5,287 bases of DNA, taken from positions 1 through 5,287 of the forward strand of contig JASHPV010000091.1 in assembly GCA_030037875.1 (NCBI GenBank), written 5' to 3'. The first letter of the stretch is position 1. Each line of letters starts with the position of its first letter. This DNA is from Thermoplasmata archaeon. GTDB lineage: Archaea; Thermoplasmatota; Thermoplasmata; Lutacidiplasmatales; UBA184. Shown in pieces: positions 1 to 5,287 of this stretch. The position numbers and the translations under genes were made by a program. The notes under the pieces are model-generated. The model ran no database searches and was not told where the DNA came from. It saw nothing but the letters and a program-made list of their open reading frames with translations.

Positions 1-382
1 CGGACTCGGACTTTTGCCGGCCTACGGAGGAACCCAGCGGCTTCCCCGGCTCGTGGGTCCGTCCAAGGCGAAGGAGCCGATGTTTACCGCCGCCCTCATC
101 CCCGCGGCCGAAGCGCTCCGCATCGGCTTGGTGAACAAAGTCGTGCCTGCGGGCCAGGAGCTCCGGGCGGCCCGGGACTGGGCCCACACGATCGCGCAGA
201 AGGCGCCCCGCGCCGTCGCCGCGACGAAGCAAGCCATCAACGGGGGACTTGATGGCCCGCTGGCAGATGGCTTACGGGCGGAACGGGAGGCATTCCTCCG
301 GGAAGTGATGGCGAGTCCCGACCTCGAAGAGGGCATCGCCGCGTTCGTAGAGCACCGGCCGCCGAAATTTACGGGGGCATGA
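1..382 (+). CDS. Enoyl-CoA hydratase/isomerase (crotonase family), C-terminal part, cut by window start
   Basis: This is the last 126 residues of a crotonase-fold protein; the frame is open to the left edge and ends at TGA 380-382. The fragment opens with a PAYGGTQRLPRLVG stretch, the family hallmark that follows the second catalytic Glu. It continues with AAEALRIGLVNKVVP and a trimerisation-type C-terminal helix ending in EEGIAAFVEHRPPKFTG, where the family usually has EGxxAFxEKRxPxF. Family knowledge: these enzymes hydrate trans-2-enoyl-CoA to 3-hydroxyacyl-CoA in beta-oxidation. Both catalytic glutamates would lie upstream of the window, so hydratase cannot be told from isomerase or another crotonase activity. 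The gene sits 3 nt ahead of an acyl-CoA dehydrogenase on the same strand, which supports hydration of that enzyme's enoyl-CoA product. I am confident of the family and less so of the exact substrate. Confidence 0.93.
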   Translation, partial: GLGLLPAYGGTQRLPRLVGPSKAKEPMFTAALIPAAEALRIGLVNKVVPAGQELRAARDWAHTIAQKAPRAVAATKQAINGGLDGPLADGLRAEREAFLREVMASPDLEEGIAAFVEHRPPKFTGA

Positions 383-385
383 GCC

Positions 386-1579
386 ATGGCGATCGAGTTC
401 TCGTTCACGCCAGAACAGGTAGCGCTCCGGGACGCCGTTCGGACCTTCGCGCAAAAGGAGATCGCGCCGGTCGTCGCCGAGATGGACGAAAAGGAGCTGT
501 TCCCGACCGCGACGGTCGCCCGCATGAAGGAGGAGGGCTACTTCGGAGTGCCGGTGCCCGAGGAGTACGGTGGCCTCGGCCTCGGTAAGGTCGGCTACTC
601 AATCCTCGCCGAAGAGCTGGGCCGAGTCGACGCGTCCCATGTCGCGATCGTGGCGGCCCATACCTCGCTCGGCGCCACGCCAATCCTGTACTACGGCACC
701 GAAGAGCAGAAGCAACGGTGGTTGAAGCCCGCCGCGCAGGGCAAGAAACTCCTCGCGTTCAGTTTGACCGAGCCGGGCTCGGGCAGCGATTCGGGGGCCT
801 TGAAGACCTCGGCCGCGCCGAAAGGGGATTCCTGGATCCTCAACGGGACCAAACTGTACGTTACGAACGGGAACGAGGCGGACACGGTTCTCGTGATGGC
901 GGCCAACGACGTGAAGAAAGGCCCTCACGGTGGCATCTCCGCGTTCCTCGTGGATAAGGGAACGGCGGGGTTTCGCGTCGGCCGATGCGAGAAAAAGATG
1001 GGCCTCCACGGAACGTCGACGGCCGAGCTCATTCTGGAAAACGTGGAGGTAGGCCCCGAGACGGTGCTCGGAGGAGTGGGGAACGGATTCCGGGCCGCGA
1101 TGACCGCGCTCGACGTGGGCCGGGTATCTCTTGGCGCCGCCTCACTGGGTGGCATGCAGACGGCCTTACAGGAAGCGCTATCCTTTTCCCAGAACCGGAC
1201 GCAGTTCGGCCTCCCGATCAGCGAGTACGAGGCGATCCAGTTCAAGCTCGCCGACATCGAGATGCACATTCAGGCCCTGCGTTATCTGGTCTACAATGCG
1301 GCTGCCCGGCAGGACGCGATGGGCCATGATCCCTCGAAGTGGAGCCGCGCCGAACGGGAGGCGAAGACCCGCGAAGCCGCGGCCGTGAAATGTCTCGGCA
1401 GCGAATGGGCCGCGGACGCGATCGACGAGGCGCTGCAGATCCACGGCGGCCTCGGGTACATCCGGGGAACGCCGATCGAACGGGCCTACCGCGACGCACG
1501 CATTTCGGAGATCTTCGAGGGAACGAACGAGATCCAGCGCGTCGTGATCGCGCGCGACCTCATCGCGCGGGGCCTGTAG
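386..1579 (+). CDS. Acyl-CoA dehydrogenase (FAD-dependent)
   Basis: A complete 397-residue protein of the acyl-CoA dehydrogenase family, which oxidises acyl-CoA to trans-2-enoyl-CoA with FAD and passes electrons to ETF. The usual three parts are visible: an N-terminal helical domain (about 1-120), a middle beta domain with the FAD/substrate motif FSLTEPGSGSDSG (125-137), and a C-terminal helical domain. The last contains RTQFG (271-275), QIHGGLGYIRG (351-361) and ERAYRDARISEIFEGTNEIQ. Glu378 in IFEGTNEIQ is at the catalytic-base position of the short/medium/butyryl-CoA dehydrogenase type. Around 313-328 there is a charged stretch (HDPSKWSRAERE and flanks) that looks about 11 residues longer than the usual D-x-G-to-EAA link, bringing the length above the common 380 or so. 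The start ATG at 386 follows the upstream TGA by 3 nt; a G-run at 373-377 is the only Shine-Dalgarno-like signal. It is probably cotranscribed with the crotonase gene. Chain-length preference is not readable from sequence. Confidence 0.97.
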   Translation: MAIEFSFTPEQVALRDAVRTFAQKEIAPVVAEMDEKELFPTATVARMKEEGYFGVPVPEEYGGLGLGKVGYSILAEELGRVDASHVAIVAAHTSLGATPILYYGTEEQKQRWLKPAAQGKKLLAFSLTEPGSGSDSGALKTSAAPKGDSWILNGTKLYVTNGNEADTVLVMAANDVKKGPHGGISAFLVDKGTAGFRVGRCEKKMGLHGTSTAELILENVEVGPETVLGGVGNGFRAAMTALDVGRVSLGAASLGGMQTALQEALSFSQNRTQFGLPISEYEAIQFKLADIEMHIQALRYLVYNAAARQDAMGHDPSKWSRAEREAKTREAAAVKCLGSEWAADAIDEALQIHGGLGYIRGTPIERAYRDARISEIFEGTNEIQRVVIARDLIARGL

Positions 1580-3293
1580 CGGCCGCCGCCGGGTTGGCGG
1601 CGCCGGCCGGGGCGGCGGGTCCGACCACTGCCTGGGCTCTCAGCTCTCGGCGCAGTACCTTCTGAACCCCGCTCCGCGGCAACGCGGTCCGGAATTCGAT
1701 CGCTCGAGGCGCCTTGTAGTGCGCCAGTCGCTCCCGGACGAACTGAACGAGCTCGTCGGCGGTCACGGTCGCTCCCGGCTTCTTCACTACGAACGCCTGG
1801 ACGACCTCCCCGAGCGAGGCGTCCGGCACCCCCACGACGGCCGCGTCGGCGACGGCGGGGTGCTGGAAGAGGACCTCCTCGACCTCGCGCGGGTAAACCT
1901 TGAACCCGCCGACGTCGATCATATCCTTCTTCCGGTCGACGATGAAGCAGTACCCATCGGCATCCAGGTACGCGATATCCCCGGTCCTGAACCAACCGTC
2001 CTTCAGTACTGCGGCCGTCTCGGTGGGCTGATGGTAGTAGCCCAGCATCACCTGGGGACCCCGGATGCAGAGTTCTCCGGTCTCCATGGGCGGAAGGATC
2101 TTCGTCCCGGTCTCCAGGTCGACGACCCGCTCGTCGGTGTCGGGCAGGGGTAGGCCAACCGACCCCGGGCGTCGCTCGCCCTTGATCGGGTTCGCGTGGG
2201 TGACCGGTGAGGTCTCGGAAAGACCGTATCCTTCGACCACGCTGCCTCCGGTTTCCGCTTCGAACTGCTTCGCGACCTCGAGGGGAAGCGGCGCGGAACC
2301 GCTCAGGCAGATCCGGATCGAACGGAGGTCGTACTTGTCCCGCTTGGGATGGTGATTGATCGCGTTGTAGAGCGAGGGGACCCCGGGGAACTGCGTGGGG
2401 TGATGCTTGTTGATGAGCTTCAGGATCTCGTCCACGTCGGGCCGGGTTTCGAGCACGATCGTCGCGCCCGCGAACAGGGGATAGGTCATTGCGACCGTCA
2501 TCCCGTACACGTGGAAGTACGGGATGGAGGCCAGTACGACCTCCCGCTCGTTCGCGGCCACGTTGAACCACGCCGCGCACTGGAGCGCGTTCGCCACGAG
2601 GTTGCGATGCGAGAGCATCGCGGCCTTGGGAACCCCCGTGGTGCCTCCCGTGTACTGCAGTACGGCGACCTCGGTGGCCGGGTTTACCCGAACCGGATCG
2701 GGCGCGCCGGGGGTAGCGAGGGCCGCCTTCCACCGTCGAATCCGGGGACCGGTCGGAATGGCGGTCGGAAGGCCTCGCCGCCGGAGGACGCGGTTCACGA
2801 AGAGCCGGGTGGGGAACGGGTACAGTTCGTTCAGGCCCACGACGCAGGTCAAGGGGACCGGGAAACTCCAGCTCAGCTTCTCGAGGTTGGGCCATTGGAG
2901 GTTGAGGCAAAAGATCGCGTTCGGGCGGGCGTCTTCCAGGAGATGGTCGAGGTCCTGTCCGATGTAGAGCGGACTGACCTGGACGACGGTGAGTCCGGCC
3001 CGCAGCGCGGCGAAATACGCGATCGGATAGACCGGGCAGTTCGGGAGATAGAGCGCGACGCGGTCCCCGCGCCGGAGCCCCTCGTTGAGGAGAAACTGCG
3101 CGACGTGGGCCGACGCGTCCCAGAACCGTTGGTACGTCCACTTCGCGCCGTAGTAGTTGAACGCCACGCGATTGGGGTGCTTCAGCACCGATTCCTGGAC
3201 CAACTCCACCAACGATCGGTCGGGGATGTCGATCGAAGGGGGAACGCCCGGCGGATAGTGCCGGAGCCAGAACTTGTCCGTGGAGGACTCCAT
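1560..3293 (-). CDS. Long-chain fatty acid--CoA ligase (AMP-forming, FadD type)
   Basis: A 577-residue ANL-superfamily enzyme that activates a fatty acid to acyl-AMP and then acyl-CoA, the entry step of beta-oxidation. Visible motifs: P-loop YTGGTTGVPK (214-223), FadD-like TQFPGVPSLYNAINHHP (300-316), A5 EGYGLSETSP (354-363), A7 WFRTGDIAYLDADGY (434-448), hinge DRKKDMI (453-459), and A8 GGFKVYPREVEE (462-473). The C-terminal catalytic lysine motif reads LPRSGVQKVLRREL, giving Lys545 preceded by Gln544 where Gly is normal. After residue 552 there is an Ala/Pro/Gly-rich tail of about 25 residues, unlike the family. The start at 3293 is preferred because MESSTDKFW leads into the usual PPSIDIPD N-terminus. 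The frame stays open upstream to 3833, but that part would run through the DUF35 gene out of frame and has no ligase similarity. The gene lies 35 nt after the DUF35 gene and shows no clear Shine-Dalgarno site. Its last 20 bp overlap the convergent dehydrogenase gene. The long-chain assignment is by resemblance to FadD; medium-chain activity is possible. Confidence 0.95.
   Translation of the reverse strand: MESSTDKFWLRHYPPGVPPSIDIPDRSLVELVQESVLKHPNRVAFNYYGAKWTYQRFWDASAHVAQFLLNEGLRRGDRVALYLPNCPVYPIAYFAALRAGLTVVQVSPLYIGQDLDHLLEDARPNAIFCLNLQWPNLEKLSWSFPVPLTCVVGLNELYPFPTRLFVNRVLRRRGLPTAIPTGPRIRRWKAALATPGAPDPVRVNPATEVAVLQYTGGTTGVPKAAMLSHRNLVANALQCAAWFNVAANEREVVLASIPYFHVYGMTVAMTYPLFAGATIVLETRPDVDEILKLINKHHPTQFPGVPSLYNAINHHPKRDKYDLRSIRICLSGSAPLPLEVAKQFEAETGGSVVEGYGLSETSPVTHANPIKGERRPGSVGLPLPDTDERVVDLETGTKILPPMETGELCIRGPQVMLGYYHQPTETAAVLKDGWFRTGDIAYLDADGYCFIVDRKKDMIDVGGFKVYPREVEEVLFQHPAVADAAVVGVPDASLGEVVQAFVVKKPGATVTADELVQFVRERLAHYKAPRAIEFRTALPRSGVQKVLRRELRAQAVVGPAAPAGAANPAAAATGPAR
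1584..1602. other. GC-rich 7-bp stem-loop just after the dehydrogenase stop codon
   Basis: CGCCGCC (1584-1590) and GGCGGCG (1596-1602) form a perfect inverted repeat around a GGGTT loop, beginning 5 nt after the dehydrogenase TAG. No T-run follows on the plus strand, so it does not look like an intrinsic terminator in either the bacterial or archaeal sense. It also lies inside the Ala-rich 3' end of the opposing ligase gene, where GCC/GGC-type codons make such repeats easy to form by chance. It may still influence the 3' end of the dehydrogenase transcript. Confidence 0.3.
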
Positions 3294-3307
3294 CTCGGGT
3301 CTTCGGG

Positions 3308-3322
3308 AGCGAATTCTTCGCT
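3308..3322 (-). other. Small hairpin in the DUF35-ligase spacer, next to an AT-richer element
   Basis: AGCGAA (3308-3313) and TTCGCT (3317-3322) are a perfect 6-bp inverted repeat with a 3-nt loop in the 35-nt spacer before the ligase gene. Directly upstream on the minus strand, at about 3321-3332, the sequence is AT-richer (TAGTTAAG), which could be a poor TATA-like element about 30-35 nt before the ligase ATG. I see no strong match to a promoter or terminator. Either reading, a weak internal promoter or an intercistronic processing site, is inference. Confidence 0.25.
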
Positions 3323-3328
3323 TAACTA

Positions 3329-3766
3329 CTATGCTTTGGGAGCCGACGCCGGAGTGGGGTCCCGTTCGAACTGGACCCCCGGTTTGTACGAGGGGACCCA
3401 CCGCACTCGGTCTCCGATGGAAAGGTCCCCGACGGCCCGGACCGATGGCATCCAACCGCTGAGTCGGCCCCCCTCGTCCAGGTCGACCAGGACGTACGCG
3501 TATGGGGCGTCGTTCACGAACTCGTCGGAAGGTACGTTCTGTACCGTGTACGCGGCCACCGTCCCTTTGCCTGACAGCGCGAACTCCGTGAGGTCCCGAC
3601 GGCCACACCGAGGGCACCGGAGTCCCCACGTGGCGGTGACGAATCCGCACGCGGAACGAAACCCTCGGAGCCGCTGCTCCTCCTCGTAGCCGTGCTCGAA
3701 CTCCCGGATCGAGTGGGCGGCGGACGGCTCCGCCGGGGGCCCGGGGGGAGCAGAGGCGTCGCTCAT
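3329..3766 (-). CDS. DUF35 family protein: zinc-ribbon plus OB-fold, thiolase partner
   Basis: A 145-residue protein with an Ala/Pro-rich N-terminus (1-18) and a helical lead REFEHGYEEEQRLRGF (21-36). A rubredoxin-like ribbon follows (37-56), then an OB-fold (about 63-135) with the typical GKGTVAAYTV, APYAYVLVDLDEGGRLSGW and IGDRVRWV strands. Family knowledge: DUF35 proteins form complexes with thiolases. In archaeal mevalonate synthesis the DUF35 protein bridges acetoacetyl-CoA thiolase and HMG-CoA synthase and holds the CoA substrate. Here its ATG overlaps the thiolase stop codon as ATGA, so the two are likely translated together and act as a complex. The ribbon is odd: Cys40, Cys51 and Cys54 are present, but the first expected cysteine is Arg37 (codon CGT, minus strand 3658-3656), so zinc binding may be weak or lost. 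The protein has no expected catalytic activity of its own. Confidence 0.9.
   Translation of the reverse strand: MSDASAPPGPPAEPSAAHSIREFEHGYEEEQRLRGFRSACGFVTATWGLRCPRCGRRDLTEFALSGKGTVAAYTVQNVPSDEFVNDAPYAYVLVDLDEGGRLSGWMPSVRAVGDLSIGDRVRWVPSYKPGVQFERDPTPASAPKA
3763..3766 (-). promoter_or_regulatory. ATGA stop-start overlap coupling thiolase and DUF35 translation
   Basis: On the minus strand these four bases read ATGA: the DUF35 start codon (3766-3764) shares two bases with the thiolase TGA (3765-3763). No strong Shine-Dalgarno sequence precedes the DUF35 ATG, so re-initiation by ribosomes finishing the thiolase is the likely way it is translated. This would help keep the two partners at a fixed ratio. 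Confidence 0.75.
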
Positions 3767-4920
3767 CGTCGGCCGAATATGTGCACCGACGCAGAGCTGC
3801 CAGTGGCTCCCACGTTGTGAGCGAGAGCGACACTTGTCTTGGGAACGGCCCGGGGCCCTGCGAGGCCGTTGAACTGTTCGAATATCTCGACGACCTGGGA
3901 GGCGCCGGTCGCGCTCACGGGGTGTCCCTTAGCCTTGAGGCCTCCGGAGGGGTTGACCGGCAGTTTCCCGTCCCGGGCCGTGAGCCCTTCAGCGGTGGCC
4001 GCGCCGGCCTGCCCACGAGGGAAGAAGCCCATGTCCTCGAGCGCCACCAGTTCGGCGATCGTGAAGCAGTCATGGACCTCCATGAAATCGATCTGGCCCG
4101 GTTCGACGCGGGCCTGGCGGAAGGCGGTCTGAGCGGCTCGCTGACTGGCCGGGAGGCTCGTGAGGTCGGGCCGGTCGTGCATGTCCGCGATCGATCCCGC
4201 CCGGGCGGACGCGCGGATCACGAGCGGTTCCGTGTGCGGGTTGGGGTATTTTTCCGCCGCTACGACGACGAGCGCTGCCGCGCCATCGGAGAACGGACAG
4301 CAATCATACAGCCGAAGCGGAGTGGCGATCATGGGGGACTCGAGGTACGTGTCCATGGTGATCGGCTTCTGAAAGTGCGCGTGCGGGTTGAGCGACGCGT
4401 TCAGGTGATTCTTCACGGAGACCGCCCCCAGCTGCTCCCGCCGCGTCCCGTACCGTTTCATGTGGGCATCGGCGATGGTCGCGTAGAGTCCCGGGAACGT
4501 CGCTCCATTGTGCGACTCGAAGGGGTAATCCGCTCCGATCGCGAAGTAGCTCGTGGCCGTCAACGTGTCCAGTTGCGAGAGCTTCTCCACGCCCACCACG
4601 AGGGCGGCGTCGAGGAACCCACCGGCCACGTGAACAAAGGCCTCGTGGAGTGCCGCGCTGGAGGAGGAACAGGCGGACTCGACAGTGCACGAAGGAACCT
4701 CGGGGATCCCCAGAGCGGTGTTGATCAGCGGTCCCACGTGGGCCTGTTTCTCCGATAGCCCGAACGCATTGGCCACGAACGTGTATCCAATGTCCTTGGG
4801 CTCAATCCCCGCCGTCTGGATCGCCTCGAGCGCGACGCGAGCGCCGGCCTCCCGGCCGCTCTCCTTCATCTTGCCGAACCGGTTGCTCGCCGCGCCCAGG
4901 ACCCAGGCCTCTCTCGTCAT
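3763..4920 (-). CDS. Thiolase, SCP2/archaeal type (acetyl-CoA C-acyltransferase)
   Basis: A 385-residue thiolase expected to cleave 3-ketoacyl-CoA with CoA to acetyl-CoA and a shortened acyl-CoA, or to run the reverse condensation. The nucleophile is Cys84 in ESACSSSSAAL. HDCF (283-286) replaces the NEAF motif of classical thiolases, and the GHP histidine is His333 in KAKGHPVSATGASQ. The C-terminus reads AHNVGATGSSASVHIF (367-382) and lacks the CxG cysteine. Family knowledge: in SCP2-type thiolases the HDCF cysteine, here Cys285, takes over that role. The start at 4920 gives the normal N-terminus (MTREAWVLGAASNRFGK). The frame is open further upstream, but that extension is Arg/Gly-rich and runs over the neighbouring gene. 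Its partner is the coupled DUF35 gene. With an acyl-CoA ligase, dehydrogenase and crotonase nearby and no HMG-CoA synthase, a beta-oxidation role is more likely than a mevalonate role, but this is inference. Confidence 0.95.
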   Translation of the reverse strand: MTREAWVLGAASNRFGKMKESGREAGARVALEAIQTAGIEPKDIGYTFVANAFGLSEKQAHVGPLINTALGIPEVPSCTVESACSSSSAALHEAFVHVAGGFLDAALVVGVEKLSQLDTLTATSYFAIGADYPFESHNGATFPGLYATIADAHMKRYGTRREQLGAVSVKNHLNASLNPHAHFQKPITMDTYLESPMIATPLRLYDCCPFSDGAAALVVVAAEKYPNPHTEPLVIRASARAGSIADMHDRPDLTSLPASQRAAQTAFRQARVEPGQIDFMEVHDCFTIAELVALEDMGFFPRGQAGAATAEGLTARDGKLPVNPSGGLKAKGHPVSATGASQVVEIFEQFNGLAGPRAVPKTSVALAHNVGATGSSASVHIFGRR

Positions 4921-4952
4921 GTGGTGGCCTTGGTCGTGACACCGCCGATGCG

Positions 4953-4962
4953 AGCATAAGGG
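4953..4962 (-). promoter_or_regulatory. Possible archaeal TATA-like element upstream of the thiolase gene
   Basis: In the 83-nt spacer 4921-5003 the only AT-richer run reads CCCTTATGCT on the minus strand, 33-42 nt before the thiolase ATG. If it is a TATA box, the usual spacing of about 26 nt would place the transcription start some 10 nt ahead of the ATG. The transcript would then be nearly leaderless, which fits the absence of a clear Shine-Dalgarno site in the ACCAAGGCCACCAC sequence before the start codon. The match to the archaeal consensus is poor and there is no clear BRE. The rest of the spacer holds nothing I recognise. Confidence 0.25.
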
Positions 4963-5003
4963 TTGTCGGGCGCCGAGGTCAGTGGCCCGGTCTCGACCCG
5001 GTT

Positions 5004-5287
5004 TCACTTCTCGACGGAGGGCAGGCCCAGCATCCCTTGCAGATGCTCGAAAATCGCGGCCGCTTCGGTACTGTCCTTGGTCTTGATCAGCACCCGACCG
5101 TCCCGGCTCAGCGTCACTTCCCGTTCGAGCTGGGCGATGAGCATCACCCGGGCGTCCACCACTGAAACTCCGTGCAACTCCAGCGTACCTTTGACGCGGC
5201 GGAGGTCCAGGGTCAACCGCGGGGCCGGAACGGCCTCGAACGCGCCCCCTCCGGCGCATAACCTCAAGGAGTAGTACCCCATGACAC
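5004..5287 (-). CDS. ThiF/MoeB-type adenylyltransferase, C-terminal end, cut by window end
   Basis: The frame is open from the right edge to TGA at 5006-5004. An ATG at 5282 would give 92 residues but is probably internal. Three features recall the C-terminal end of ThiF/MoeB/UbaA proteins. YSLRLCAGGGAFEAVPAP resembles the LCGRDAVQVRP stretch. LTLDLRRVKGTLELHG resembles the following LDLxxLxxRLxxxG segment. VTLSRDGRVLIKTKDSTEAA resembles the final LTxFxDGRAIIKGTxDxxxA strand and helix. Family knowledge: these E1-like enzymes adenylate the C-terminal Gly-Gly of ubiquitin-fold sulfur carriers (ThiS, MoaD, SAMP) for thiamine, molybdopterin or tRNA sulfur transfer. The ATP-binding core, the catalytic cysteine and the zinc CxxC pairs would all be outside the window, so the assignment rests on the tail alone. 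The final helix lacks the usual YxRYIG ending and reads IFEHLQGMLG. It is the same strand as the thiolase, 83 nt away, and is probably a separate function. If the ATG at 5282 were real, it would be a small protein of unknown role. Confidence 0.62.
   Translation of the reverse strand, partial: VMGYYSLRLCAGGGAFEAVPAPRLTLDLRRVKGTLELHGVSVVDARVMLIAQLEREVTLSRDGRVLIKTKDSTEAAAIFEHLQGMLGLPSVEK

Noticed and set aside
22..525. A 167-codon open frame on the minus strand opposite the crotonase end
   Set aside because: It is antisense to crotonase and dehydrogenase coding sequence with clear motifs, and its Ala/Ser/Arg-rich translation is typical of a shadow.
1486..3141. A 551-codon open frame on the minus strand in another frame of the ligase gene
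   Set aside because: Its translation is dominated by Arg, Pro and Gly, while the overlapping frame carries all the adenylation-domain motifs.
2349..3689. A 446-codon open frame on the plus strand across the ligase and DUF35 region
   Set aside because: It lies antisense to two genes with clear family motifs. Its translation is Arg/Gly/Val-rich with no recognisable domain, as expected for a shadow frame in GC-rich DNA.
3294..3833. A 180-residue in-frame N-terminal extension of the ligase
   Set aside because: The extra part would overlap the DUF35 gene out of frame and the thiolase end. It shows no ligase similarity, while ATG 3293 gives the normal N-terminus.
3781..4758. A 325-codon open frame on the plus strand opposite the thiolase
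   Set aside because: It is antisense to an intact thiolase with all its catalytic residues and has no recognisable fold.
4921..5259. A 113-residue in-frame N-terminal extension of the thiolase
   Set aside because: The extension is Arg/Gly-rich, overlaps the ThiF-like gene, and goes beyond the normal thiolase start at MTREAW.
4963..5274. A 103-codon open frame on the plus strand opposite the ThiF-like tail
   Set aside because: The minus-strand frame has recognisable family motifs. The plus-strand translation is Ser/Arg/Thr-rich with no recognisable domain.
1..5287. CRISPR array, tRNA, rRNA, insertion sequence or attachment site
   Set aside because: I saw no regularly spaced repeats, no tRNA-like cloverleaf, no transposase motifs and no flanking direct repeats. 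Nearly the whole window is occupied by protein-coding genes.

Overview
The window is a GC-rich stretch (clearly above 60% by eye) carrying a fatty-acid activation and beta-oxidation gene cluster. Five of the six genes belong to it. The sixth, at the right edge, looks like the C-terminal end of a ThiF/MoeB-type adenylyltransferase. The likely source is a high-GC archaeon, for example of the Thermoplasmata or a neighbouring lineage. Three things suggest this: an SCP2/archaeal-type thiolase (HDCF motif, no C-terminal CxG cysteine) translationally coupled to a DUF35 zinc-ribbon/OB-fold protein, weak or absent Shine-Dalgarno sites, and a TATA-like element at leaderless spacing. An actinobacterial or Chloroflexi-type bacterium is not excluded, because thiolase-DUF35 pairs also occur there.

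Layout. The plus strand carries the 3' end of an enoyl-CoA hydratase/isomerase (crotonase) gene (1-382). Three bases later comes a complete acyl-CoA dehydrogenase gene (386-1579). The minus strand, read from the right, carries the ThiF-like C-terminus (5287-5004, cut by the window edge), an 83-nt spacer with a possible TATA box, a thiolase (4920-3763), a DUF35 protein overlapping it through ATGA (3766-3329), a 35-nt spacer with a small hairpin, and a long-chain acyl-CoA ligase (3293-1560). The two blocks converge, and the ligase and dehydrogenase reading frames overlap by 20 bp at their 3' ends.

How the genes work together. The ligase would activate a fatty acid to acyl-CoA, the dehydrogenase would introduce the 2,3-double bond, the hydratase would add water, and the thiolase with its DUF35 partner would cleave (or, in reverse, condense) the beta-ketoacyl-CoA. 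A 3-hydroxyacyl-CoA dehydrogenase is needed to complete the cycle. It is not in the window and could lie to the left of it. No HMG-CoA synthase is present, so the thiolase-DUF35 pair sits in a beta-oxidation setting here and not in the usual archaeal mevalonate setting.

I see no mobile element, CRISPR array, tRNA or rRNA, and no clear sign of an undescribed system. The most notable details are a DUF35 zinc ribbon with only three cysteines, a Gln in place of the usual Gly before the catalytic Lys of the ligase, an Ala/Pro-rich ligase tail that runs into the neighbouring gene, and an apparent insertion in the acyl-CoA dehydrogenase.
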